Positions 47,710 to 59,800 of a DNA stretch of 64,000 bases are shown piece after piece. The DNA comes from Paralichthys olivaceus (Eukaryota; Chordata; Actinopteri; Pleuronectiformes; Paralichthyidae), in the NCBI RefSeq assembly GCF_024713975.1, contig NC_091114.1, positions 4,498,001 to 4,562,000 of the forward strand, in the 5' to 3' direction. A model generated the notes under the pieces. That model ran no database searches. It was not told the DNA's origin and was given only the letters and a program-made list of their open reading frames with translations. The first letter of the stretch is position 1. Each line of letters begins with the position of its first letter. Both the position numbers and the translations under genes were made by a program.

Positions 47710-49590
47710 GATCAGACTCTGGTGGAATGCAACAGGGAAGAAGAAGCATCCCCTTTCACTTTTTCCTCTCTGCATGATTTGTTTTGTGCTGTAAGTGGAG
47801 TTGTTGGCCATACTTCTTTATGTGAACAAACAAAAGCTTTTGATTTGTGTTCCAGACTCATTATTATTTACACTCCACCCTGATATATTTCAGTATTGTG
47901 ACCTTTATGTGGTAATATTGAAAAGGAAAACAAGACGGAGCCAAAAGGGCTTCAATGGGCTCATCCAAGAAAAATGAAACGTGTTTGCTTTCCAGTTAAG
48001 TTGTTCTTCTTACAGGTCTTCTGTTGTCTGTTGTTATTGTATTACATTAAACGTGGCACCATTAAATGGTGTGCTTTTGGGCATTCAATAAATTTGGCTA
48101 TCAAAAATATATACTAAATATGAATATTAAAAATATTCATATTAAATAATAACTGAATTGATAAAAGATAAATTGGGGCACCACCCTTCAAAGGAAGGGA
48201 AAAGATGGGCAATTTATTGGATTAGTCTCATGAAATTACTGACTACAAATTTGGAACTCTGCTTAATTATTAAATAAATAACGACTATTACCACATCAAT
48301 AGCTAGCAAAGTGGAAGGATATGGAGTTCTTGACAGTGTAGAGGTTGGCCAAATTCACACTTATGCAACATTAATACCTACACTGTCAGACTGTTGTTTC
48401 TGTTTATACCGTAAATTCTGTTCATACCACCATATTTGCCATATATCTTCTAGATTTGCCACTGGTTTTTTCTTAGATATCTTTTAGCTTGTATATATTT
48501 TTTTATATTTATTTTACATCTTTTACTTACTTGTATTTTATATTTCATGTTTAATGCTGTTTGCACCGGGGATAAGAGGGAAACGCAATTTCAATTCCCT
48601 GTATGTCCTGCGCATATGGCATTATTGATAATAAAGTTGACTTGACTTAATGAAGACGTGTTTTAAAGAAAAATATTTATTATGAAAATAATACAAGTAT
48701 AAACATACTAACTAACAAAGATGTACTTACTATATACAGATGTGCAGATGTGTACGCAAGTATGCGTGTGTGTGTGAGTGAGTCAAATTCAAAATGGCGG
48801 CTGGCCACTATGAAGACAAAAGGCCCACAGGAGTGGTGAGACCATGTGGCTGAGATCACATGTGTGGTTAAGTTTATGGAGATGAGTGTGTGAGGTGATG
48901 GTGCCAGGTTACAGAGAGTAGTTAGATGCATGCAGAGAAAGTGAGCGGCATAACAGAACTAACATTAACTTTCAAATAAGTTATTACCAAATATCACAAC
49001 AACACAAGTCAAACTCATAAACATCACATGAAACAGAAATAGGATTAAACAGTCCTTTGCTTAGCCTAGCGTAATAATAAAGCCCAGTTGTGTTACCCGT
49101 CCATGAAAAAGAGGGAAAGCTCCTTTTTGGATGTGCTGTTCGAAGTCCAGTGAAGTGGTCTTGTTGATTTGTGGATCCTGTTGTGCATCTGCTGGTCAGA
49201 CCTTGTGTCGTGGCCAGTTTTGCTGAGGTTCTTAGGCAGGCTCTCGCGTCGCTGCCTTTGGAAGGTTTTAGCAGTCTGCTCCAGGCAGGCCTGCTGGAAG
49301 TTGAGGAGCTTGTGTGGGGAGGAAGTCTCCCTGGCTGAGAGAGCAGGAGCAGAACCTACTCCTCCAGGAGCGGTCAGCAGGAAATAGATAGAGGAGAGGG
49401 GAAACTCTGCTTTTGTTGGCCTTGTGAGCTCATGGGTCACGGGGCACACCGTGACCCATAGTGGCTGAGAGTTGTCTCCAGGAGCAGTTTTACCACCTTT
49501 GTGTGAAGATGAAGCACCCTGGGAGACTGAGTTCTGGAAGCTCTCCTTTGTCTTCAGAGCAAAGGAGACATGAGGTCAGGCTTTTAGCTA
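47710..49590. other. Intergenic with old repeats; no supported gene
   Basis: At about 48540-48655 there is the familiar fish repeat ending with TAATAAAGTTGACTTGACTT. The 48660-49590 part is not shared with copy 1 and holds a 118-codon minus frame (49449-49093, with QQACLEQTAKTFQRQRRES) that I cannot assign. It may be a mobile-element fragment. A short palindrome is listed separately. Confidence 0.45.
49432..49459. repeat. Perfect 11-bp inverted repeat, 6-bp spacer
   Basis: Arms ATGGGTCACGG and CCGTGACCCAT around GGCACA. It can form a stable hairpin on either strand. Confidence 0.9.
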
Positions 49591-49612
49591 CACATGTAGG
49601 CCCAACTATGGT

Positions 49613-50679
49613 TCACAGATACCAGGTCCCAACACAGCTGATAGTGATGAGGAGCAACAGACCCACACCGACCACGACAAATCTTATGGACATTTCAGCA
49701 GAATGTTCCACAGGTCCATCTGGATATTCTGGTGGGGGGGCAAAGTAATTACACAAGATATGATTATGGTCATTTAGAATGGAGATTGTAAAGGTACTGT
49801 TTACAAACCAGGTATTGTTCAAAGCCTTAACATTATCAAGCCGTGGTGTTTTGTCACCTACCTGCGTTCACTCTGGGCACAACTGTGATGACGGTACCAT
49901 TTCCTACGCTCTGGATAATAACTGGTATATCCATATTCATGATGCAGATGTATCTTCCTGAATCGTCTCTTGTGATATTTAAAAAGGTCAAAGATGAACA
50001 GGAATAATTCATCTTGGATTCTTGATACTGATTTTTCAAGACGTGGGACTGATTCGACATTTCTGTCTGATTTTTCTTCCAGAAGAACTTCACTCTTTCA
50101 GACGCCTCGGTGAAGCAGCAGGTGATGTTTAGATCCTCGCCCTCCGTGACAGAAACATCAGGGGTCTGGGTCACAGCCTCTGTAAATGGAGCACCTAGTA
50201 AGAGACGGAGAGGTGAATAAGGCCTTGTACACTGCATCATTTCAATAATAAATATATGAGAGAGTTTTTTCCATTTTTCTCAGGGAAACCAACATTCTGA
50301 ACTGTAGTGTTCAAACTCATATTTCACTTTTAAAAATTGGAACTGTGGAAACAAATTGATCAAAATCATAAAATGTTCCAAACAATATTAGCATGAACTT
50401 TTGAAGACCACGATTTTCTACATATACTGTATATTCATTCATTTCCTGTTTGATCAACGCAGGCTTACAAGATGAATCCTCTGACACCAATAAATGATGT
50501 AATGAGGAGGTTGGGTGATGGTTTGAGAATTCTTGCACAAGTTCTCACCAGAAACAGATGTGGTATCATCATCATTATTACTATTGTATATTTTTAGTAA
50601 ATAGGTTGTGTTTCTACTTACTGCGAGATGAGATGGCCCAGAGAGAGCCCAGCAGCAGACTGCTCAGAAGAAGCTTCAT
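49613..50679 (-). CDS. Single-IgV-domain membrane receptor, copy 2, no cytoplasmic tail
   Basis: Exons: 50679-50622 signal peptide (identical to copy 1), 50194-49862 V domain, and 49719-49613 membrane segment ending in a stop. The V domain differs from copy 1 at five residues: I to F before WKK, E to D before DSGRY, V to M in ICIVN, E to D before IPV, and K to Q before SVGNG. The last exon reads DGPVEHSAEMS, then VVVGVGLLLLITISCVGTWYL and TGA, so the protein ends right after the membrane helix. A GTATCT donor overlaps the end but would leave phase 2, unlike phase 1 in copy 1. It may be a tail-less decoy or partner-dependent receptor, or a decaying copy. Confidence 0.75.
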
Positions 50680-51690
50680 CTTTTCACTGATTCACCACTG
50701 ACTGCTGCCACTCATCTCTTTCTGACTTCTCCAAGTCCCACCCACGTCACACTCTACATGACCTAACATCCATTTCCTGAACCCTTACCCTAAACCTTAA
50801 CTTAACCTTAAAACCCCTTAAAAGACTTTTAGTCCCCAGACTTGAATTACTTTAATATATTAAAATATATTTAATTGATTTATAGATTAGTAACGAGTGA
50901 TGATCCTGTTTGATCCATATTCAATATTAATTGATGCTTTACAGTATGATGGTTAGAATTTCCACCATTTTGTTTTAGTTTAGAGCCAACTGTATAACAG
51001 ACCGCAGTGATATCCCTCGAGCAACACCGTAAAACATGAAGTGATCAAAACACGTAAAGAGCATGAAGAGCACTCAGGGTTAACACAGGAAATTCTGCTT
51101 CTTCCTTTTTATCACAAAACCATTGTCTCATTTTGTCTTGCCTGTTTATTGTAACATAGACCTTTCATATTAATGTACATTTTAAACAAGTGTCTGGGTT
51201 TGATTACATCTGGACTGATCCCAGGGTTTCAAAAGTTATATAATACCGTTGTCTTCTAAATGGACAAATTCATTCTTCATGATCATTTTTTGCATATATG
51301 AGTTGACCTCTGACTCACACAAACACTACCAGGCGGGTTATCACAGAACTTGGTGGGAGGATGCGTGGGTGATGCTGTTTGGCCATTGGGGAAGCAAAGA
51401 TAGTTATTTTGAGTTTTCTATTTTTTTAAAATGCATATAGTTGGTTAATTTTGGGGGATAAGCTGCAACAACTAATGGAGTAAGACACTGGTAAGTCTTA
51501 TTTGATAGCCTGACCTTCAGGAGGGTTTTGGTTTGTTGTTGAAAGCTGCATTAGTCATTTACTGACCACTAGTGGGGATGAACATCACAATAACTCACCC
51601 TAACAGTACTGCCCTCATAATGCACCAGGGGGGGTAGTAGCACAGTTTGTTCCACAGCCAGAGACAATATACCCAAGGGAGGCAGAGATA
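49752..51690. repeat. Segmental duplication, right copy
   Basis: Counterpart of 44390-45490 plus 46550-47480, with two deletions or absences (about 1.06 kb and about 100 bp). Sequence identity is high through introns and flanks but falls sharply left of about 49750, inside and beyond the membrane exon. Confidence 0.9.
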
Positions 51691-51698
51691 TGTACTTA

Positions 51699-52330
51699 CA
51701 TACATTCACACATGTAGAATAGAACAGAAACTTTATTGTCATTCTAGAACATAAAACGAAATAATATAATTATATTATAATATATATAATAATATAATTA
51801 AATTATATATACATATAGACATATATCTATACACACATGAATATAGATAAATACATACACATATGTACATACATTCACACATGTAGAATAGAACAGAAAC
51901 TTTATTGTCATTCTAGAACACAAAACGAAATTATATAATTATATAATAATATATATAATAATATAATTAAATTATATATACATATAGACATATATCTATA
52001 CACACATGAATATAGATACATACATACATATATGTACATACATTCACACATGTAGAATAGAACAGAAACTTAATTGTCATTGTACAACATAAAACCAAAT
52101 TATATAATTATATAATTATATATATAATTATATAATTAAATTATATATACATATAGACATATACCTATATACACATGAATATAAATACATACATACATAT
52201 ATGTACATAGATTCACACATGTATATATATATATATATATATATGTATATGCATACCTGCTTACATACATTCACACATGTATACACACACACATGTATAT
52301 ATTTATATAAAAAAAAAATATATATATATA
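51699..52330. repeat. 169-bp AT-rich minisatellite, about 3.3 copies
   Basis: Copies are anchored by CATGTAGAATAGAACAG at about 51711, 51880 and 52049; a degenerate fourth copy starts at about 52218 and passes into (AT)n and (CA)-rich DNA. Each unit includes TTTATTGTCATT, a word typical of the 3' ends of fish repeats, followed by ATATAATTAT stretches. It ends about 70 bp before the slc29a2 CpG island. Confidence 0.9.
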
Positions 52331-52369
52331 TGTGTGTATAGGTTCTGTCTGTGAAAATATGAAGGTTCG

Positions 52370-52720
52370 CTGGTGAAGAAACGTGTCACCGGAAGTGTTT
52401 AGAGCTTGGGGGGGGCGGTGTGACGACACGCTCTGATTAAACACACGCAGCTCGCGCTAGTAGCCATTCTACAGATTCCCGCCACGTGCAGCTGAGAACG
52501 AACCCCCAGAGGAACCATTGTGTCGGAGCGGGCGAGACCGGGTTCAACGGTGGACACACGATGAAGACACAGTGACAACGAGGGGCCAGCGTTTCACCCG
52601 AGGTGAGCCCGCTCCGCCGCTCCACATCACGGTAGCTCGGTGTCCCAGTCGAGGGGGACGTTTGACACGCTGAGGAGGGGGGTCAGGTTTCCTCTTCCTC
52701 ACTCGTGTGAGGCTGGAAAC
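52370..52720 (+). promoter_or_regulatory. slc29a2: CpG island promoter and non-coding exon 1 of slc29a2
   Basis: A CpG-rich block with an exon ending at a GTGAGC donor (CCCGAG at about 52597-52602). The exon contains a tiny upstream ORF, ATG AAG ACA CAG TGA, at 52561-52575. The next supported exon, containing the main ATG, starts at 56862, so intron 1 is about 4.26 kb. Confidence 0.7.
52561..52575 (+). promoter_or_regulatory. Minimal upstream ORF in slc29a2 exon 1
   Basis: ATG, three codons and TGA lie in the predicted 5' untranslated exon, 42-28 bases before the splice donor. If transcription starts upstream of it, it could lower translation of the main frame. Confidence 0.45.
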
Positions 52721-55700
52721 GCCTCAGTGTTGTTACAATAACTCCATTAGCAGGGTTCTTTCAAGCTAACTGTTTGCATTCAGTCAGACACCAGCTCCTG
52801 TGCGGATGAAACAAGCTGGACGTGGTTTTATTCCGGTTTATATTTCAGTTATGGTGGCGGTGTGTTAGTCTTGTTGTTGAACTGCAGTGTGCTACACGGT
52901 GAATGCTCCGTATTCATATAGTAGCACACCTACTATGAGGCTACATGGACGCTGGTGCTGTGTGAACACACGATCCCTGTAAAAACTGGGAATCTAGTGA
53001 GTCAGGAGAAAGGACAGGGAAGTCAGAAGCAACAGGGAGCAGAACAACTGAGTCAGTTTTAGTTTGAGGTTCAATTCCACGTGATCTCATGGATGTGCCA
53101 TTAATATTGTTATTTTTCTGGGTTTTCTGCCACCATGAAACCGCTTTTACTTGGTGTTTTGATTTCGAAACCTCATTCTCTAATATAAAAATGATGAGAT
53201 TATCACGATCAGGTCTGGATTTCAAGTGTGCCAAATCAATCAGTGTGAAAACACTGGAACAAGCAGCGCTGGTTTCCTTCCTTTTTGCTCATTGAATCAC
53301 GAAATGAAAACAGATTTTCAGATTTCTTTGTACGTTTGTTCGAAAGGAGAATCCAAGATTTTGCTGTGAGCACTCAGGTGCCTCATGTTTCTCCTGATCA
53401 TGTCTGGTAAACATACGAGACCGAGGGTGGTGTCCTTTATGCCTGATGAGGCAAAAGTGTGATTTGTCAATATGGGCTATACAGTTAGAATTTGATTCGG
53501 AACCTGGAGCATGCTCCACACAACCCTCTCTCTGAGCTCTGCAGGTAACTCCTCCAACCTCATGGCTTGGTTTCTTTTACTTTGAGTTGCTGCACCTCGT
53601 GAGCAGGAGTGTGCCTTTTCCTGTCATGTCGAACCACGAACCATGTAGACACACCTAAAAGATGACTAATAGAAGTGGGAGGTACCTGAGTTACATTTCT
53701 AAACTTTGTCACAAAACGCTCTGTCTCACAGTTAAAGAAACTGAAAAACTATTCTGGGATCTGCCCCAGATTCAGATCTGCACTGAAATTCTATGGGTTT
53801 TCCCCTGACCCGTACCACATCCTCCCACTAAGTTTCATCGTAATCTGCACAGAACTTTTTGCATTACCCTGCCCACTAACGAAGCATACCCAGATGAAAA
53901 CAAAACCTTCTTGGCGGAGGTGGAAAGTTTTCTGTGGCTTACGTCACATCTCATTTTTTTTAAATCAGTTTTTTGAAATGGTACAGAAGTCTGAACAGTG
54001 GGACCCTCATCAGAATTCACCGCAACGTTTTTCTTCACCCTGGATCATCATTTCTCATCATTATTTGGAGGCAAAAGAGCGGAGAGGGGTCATCCGGCGA
54101 AAACAAACATTGAAGACAGCTGGGACAGAGGTAGTCAGTAGAGGGACAGTGAGGTTTTAACCTCATGAGTACTTGTTGTGACACGACTGTACGAGTTTAA
54201 CTTGATAGACAAATACTGTAAATACACGTGTGGAAAGAAACACATAAATAATATTTGCTAGATCGACATTATATAGTAAGACGTCAAGGGACAAAGGAAG
54301 GTTTTTCTCCTAAGTGATTAGAAAGGCAAACACAAATAGTGCTTTAGTGCCCGGGACCAGAGCAAATAACTTTTGTGTTAACGCAGCTGTTTTCCCTCCA
54401 CACACCCCCACATCTATGTCTCAAGCTGAAAAGCCTGTGTCTGCACATCAGTGGGTTTCTCACACTTTCTGAATATACTGACAAAAAGTCATTATAATCC
54501 AGGAGTTATTGTCTGCGCGGTGATATTTGTGTTTGTGAGGAGCCGCTGCAGTCTCAGGGACTGACATCTTAAGACTGATTTGTGAGCCACCTCGAGGTTT
54601 CCTGCAGGTCTGGCACATTTTTCTCCAGTTTTTCATGTTTTCCTCAGTGATGTGGGAGGTGCCCCTTCTCTTGTCTGTCTGGTACATGTTGTTACCAGCG
54701 AGGGAGGGGTGGATTGACCCAGGACATAAATAAGGTGGAGGAGAAGGTCTAGAATGCTAAAATGTGTTTTGTCTGTCCCCAGGTTATTTGAGCTTCACTG
54801 GCTTCACTAATAGAATGTTCTCGCTTTCATTAGCTGTAATAGTACTCGTATTAGGTAATTGAGGTTGGAAATTGATTAAACAAATGAATCCAAACAAATC
54901 TTCATCTTATCTTAAAGATTTGAAACCTTAATGCTCTTCAAGATTCAATTTTCAAGATTTCCTTCGTGCCACTTTTCATTTCCATTAGACACCCAAGCTT
55001 TTAGAATTTTCACAATCAAGCAGAAAATAAAATGTGCCAATGTGATAAATATAAAAAGTAACACTTCTTCATTAAAATGTCAAAAAACCTTTGTGATATA
55101 TTTTGTTGACTTGACTTTACCAGAATGTTTCCAACAGTATTCGAAATCAAAAATAGTTTTCAAGGCAGAGGGATTTTTTATCTTGAATTTCGTCATCAGT
55201 TTTACTAATCGCATCAGGTCATTTTTTTTCATTTGCAAATGTAGTGAATACAACAACTCCCATGATTCCACGCTGCCTCCGACGTGATCAAACTGTGTTC
55301 TTTGTTATTTTTCGGATCGAGAGACCCCTAGTGGCTGAAGTTACATGTTCTACCTTTAAGTATGGGATCTTTTAAATCATCTGGTCCTGTGACTTCAGTC
55401 TACTAATATTTTAGTCATAAGATAGACTCATACACACAAGATGTGCTGTTGCTTAACATATTCATTTCAAAACTAACTCCTACTTAAATTGCTACATAAC
55501 ACTGACAAGTGGTTGAATAGCAAGAATGGACACTTAGTTATAAACATATTTCAGGGGCTTATATCAGGCTTAGTGAGATTACATCAGCTGACATTCCTGT
55601 TGACATGGGGGGGGCTGCACAGAACTTCTGTTTTCAGCCTTGACCTTAAGTTTACTCAGGATATGTTTTCTATGTCAACAGGAGTGTGTCTCAAAACCAA

Positions 55701-56861
55701 ACCCCTGCTGGTTGTTTGATTGGTTTTTGTTAGTGATCAGTTGGGATGTTAATTATTTTTATTTTACCTCCTGCTGATGCTGATGATCCTTCCACGATAT
55801 GTTGGTAAAATAAACACAACATATTGTAGGTCTTGTCCATGATTAACCAGAACATTGTGATTAGTTCTGCTCTGCTGCATTAAACAGGCTTTCAAGTTAG
55901 ACTGCAGTGAACTTGACTGATTGAGTTGATTTTCTTCAAGCTTTGAAAACCAACCAAGGAGTGTCCCATTGTCTCACTGAGATGCAGGTGGAGATTGTGT
56001 AGCCGACCATCTCACCAGGAAATAAACAGGCCTTTATTTCTAGCCTTGCTTGTAACATACCTGTGATCTTTGGAAACCAGAGGTCATTCATGTCTGGTTA
56101 CACCTGTTTGTGTTTGGAGGAAGAAGGAAGTGTCAACATGACTGAACAGACAAAGGAATAGAAAGTATTCTAAGTATTCTACTATTATGTAGTAGTAGAA
56201 AAGTGCAGTCAGCTGAAAAACTATGTGCGCGAGCCACATACTATTTCAGAGCTGCACAACGTATGTAGATAGATGTTTTGAGCTGTATTCAGGAAGTAGT
56301 CCAGACTCCCAAGGTATACTTGTGTTTCCAGTCTGATCCTCCAGCAAGTCAAAACAAGCCGAGCAGCCATTCTGCACACTCAGTGTGAGGGCTTCCTTTT
56401 CAATCCAGGGAGTGGATTCTCATGTTCTTGACTAGAGCACACATTAAAACAGGTTTTGTTCCGTGGCCTCCGGGAGCTTTCTTCAGTGCCAGTTAGAAAT
56501 CGGTCAGGCCGTTGGATTGGACATATACACTTGCGCTATTCCAAATGCCTCAGGGTGCATTCACACCTACTTTGTTTGGACCAGACTGTCAGACTGCAAG
56601 TTACTTTATTCTAAGTCTCACAGGCTCATGTGATGTAACACAGGAAAAGTCAATGTGAAACGATGCAAAGCTCTTATGTCCAGACTCATACCACACCAGT
56701 GTACTTCACTGGACCACCCCTCACAGCCTCCTGTCGGAACGAAAACACATTCCTGCATCTCACTCGTGAAACCTGCAGAGGATTGTCTTGAGAGCAAACG
56801 TGTGTGATCAGTTATCCTCAGAAATGTGGCTGACCTTTCCTCTCTGCTGTTGCCCTCGCAG
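52721..56861 (+). other. slc29a2 intron 1
   Basis: No coding exon seen. It contains an old dispersed repeat at about 53800-53930 (GTTTCATCGTAATCTGCACAGA, then CTTGGCGGAGGT). It ends with a polypyrimidine tract and GCAG before 56862. Confidence 0.6.
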
Positions 56862-56886
56862 TTTCACCAGAACCTCCTACATCAGG

Positions 56887-59800
56887 ATGAAGGAACGAAC
56901 AGACGCTCCTCAGGATCGGTGAGTTAAAACTAGATTCAAACAAGAAACTCATCATTTTGCACTTGGTCTTTGAAAACTAGACATTAAACTAGAATTGCAC
57001 TCAGTAGAGCACATACAGCTATGGCCTCATGATGTTTTTGTTACAAGTTTTTAGCCCTACTTGTTAATATATAGCAGCTGGAGCCTTTCTTTATAGTGGC
57101 TGCCTGTTCTTTAACAATGAAACTGTAATGCAGTGTCCAGTTCAATCATATTCACAAATCACAATTTGTCTCACAGGGCAGTTGGGTGCTGTACACCTTT
57201 CTTCGAATAACACTTCTTATTCACAGGGGCTGCTTGGTGGGAATCAGTTTCTTCATTTTGGGCCTGGGAACACTGTTACCATGGAACTTCTTCATGACTG
57301 CTTCATTGGTAAAAACATTATACTTCTCCTTAATGTCCTTCAGGATGAATAAAGTATCTTTCTATCGATTGATCTACTTCTGACACATGATGCATGAAAT
57401 GTTTGAGACTCAATTCAAAAAATACCTTTCCTCTATAGTGACTTTTAAGACTTTTCACTTAAACCTGAATTGTGACAATGGTCTAATGCACAATAAGCGG
57501 TAATATCTGTATTTCAGGAAGATTTCTAAAAAACTACATCATGTGATGTAAGTGAACATAAAGGATTGGATTTGTCAGAGATGGTATTAAGTGATTTGTG
57601 GACTTTCGTGTTATGCATTCTGGGTGAAGGGTGTTGTTTTGACCTGCAGGGGACCCATAAATCCACTAGCCTGTCATGTGGCTGAAGGCACGCGCACACA
57701 CACACACATGTTCACGGGATGGAGCAAAGCCTCTCTTTACATAGATGTCAGCTACGTGTACAGCGCCGAAACAGCACTCTGTTTCCTGCTGAAAGCTTTG
57801 ACACTTAACAGTCAGGGATATTTTCAGCTGCTGATAGAAGATGTAAGAACACTGCAGGTCTCACGCAGCAAAGGAAATGAGGACGATTATTTCACTGTTG
57901 CCAGAACCACATGTATCTGGATCCGTGCTCTAATCAGCCACCTGGATTTTAGGAAAACTGTAACTATTAGTGTTGTATTATTATTATTATTACCCTTTGC
58001 CACTTTGTGCTCACTCCTTGCACTCATTTATTATCTGCCTTACCTCTTGCGTATACTGAAATATTTGACTGCCTGTTTATATTAAAATCAGTTATCTTCC
58101 ATCGTTGGTTATATAGTATTTAGTCCCAATTTCATGTCTCCTTATGTGAAGTTGAAGGAGAATTTGGCAGCGACGATCTAATATCTGTCCTACTGGGTTT
58201 GTAGTATTTCCAAGGTCGCCTAAACACAACAGAATGGAGCAACGGCACAGCGGTGATCCGCAAAGAGTACTACTTCAACAACTGGATGACCCTCCTCTCC
58301 CAGCTCCCCCTGCTGCTGTTCACCCTGCTCAACTCCGTCCTCTACCACAGGTCAGTGACTGGGTTCCAAGTAGAGATCATGTGTCCTCTTTGGGCCTGGG
58401 CAGTGTTCAGAAACTGTTTATAAGAATGTAAGACTCTTGTTTATCGAGGAACAGAAAGATATTCAGTTGGAATAACGCACCTTGCTTGTAAACACTAAAT
58501 GTAAGGTGTTAGCTTTTACTAAGTGTCTTTTACAAATATATTACTCAGTGTTTTCTGCTAATAATCTCGTCTCTAATTTTCTAATTTGTGCTTCCACCGT
58601 TTGATCTTATAGTTGTGGCATAAAATGCAGTTCCCTCTCTCACGCGAGGACTTCTCTTTTACTCCAGTCTGTGAACCTGTCACTCAGAAACCACTGCTAC
58701 CACCATAGATTTAATGAATTCTGTGGAATTAAACACTGACTCAGGTGTATTTTCCCTCCAGTTAGATTTAGAAGTCAACACGCTTTCGGTTAAATCACTA
58801 ATGTCAACTGTTTTTGTTTCAGGATATCGGAGGCGGTGCGTATCGCAGGTAGCCTCGTTTTTATCCTGCTGCTCTTCATCCTCACAGCAGTGCTGGTCAA
58901 AGTGCCGATGGAAGCCGAGCGCTTCTTCTCAGTAACCATGGCTACTGTCTGGTTCATCAACTGTAAGTCAGTGCGAGCGGAAGCCTGAAATAGCTGTCGA
59001 GAGTGGCGCACAGTTGAAAAAATGTTGACTGGCACAACACTTGTTCTCCCTAGCGTTCGGTGCCGTGCTGCAGGGCAGTCTGTTCGGCCTGGTGGGTCTG
59101 CTGCCTCAGAAGTACAGCACCATCTTCATGAGCGGCCAGGGCCTCGCAGGGACCTTCGCCGCCGTCGCCATGCTGCTCGCCATAGCCAGTGAGCCACCCA
59201 CACAAAATAGCACAGGGTGTCTAATCCCCAGTTGCCTAGGAACAGAGGACATTCAAAATGCATGTAGAGCTAGTCAAAACACAACGGCACCCACAACTCA
59301 AAGACACTCAGAGGACTCTGCTCGTGCCGGATGCCTTCGAGCAGTTGTATCTTATCTTGTATGCTTCTTCCTCCCACAGCTTGTGGTTAACTCTTGTCTT
59401 TGTGCTTTGTCACTCAGGTGATGCAGACTCTGAGTCAGCAGCGTTGGGTTACTTCATTACACCATGTGTGGGAACAGTGGTTACACTCTTAAGCTACCTG
59501 CTTCTACCTCGCCTGGTCAGTCAGCTCTCAGCTCTGCATGGCTACATCAACCACAATCCATTCAACCTCACATAAACTATTTTAAATCCACTCTTTGTTA
59601 ACGCTGTAACACTGTCGCACTGAAGCAACTGTTGGAAATGAAACTCAATTATTAAATACATAACCAGGCTTTTTAAGATAGTTTGCTCTAGATAGTTGGA
59701 TACTGGGGAAAAAAACTTTAAAAAGCTGTTTAAATCTGAGTAGATTTAATGTTTTGGGATGATTCAATTCCTGGAAGGGAAACAGAAGCAAAATGATGGC

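Noticed and set aside
49093-49449. 118-codon minus frame near IgV copy 2 as a possible tail exon
   Set aside because: No similarity to the copy 1 tail, it carries its own Met, and copy 2 already has a stop after the helix. Left unassigned.
57591-58085. 164-codon plus frame with hydrophobic stretch in slc29a2 intron 2
   Set aside because: It lies wholly between two well-supported exons on the same strand, matches no family, and contains simple repeat sequence (CACACA, ATTATTATT). Probably a chance frame.
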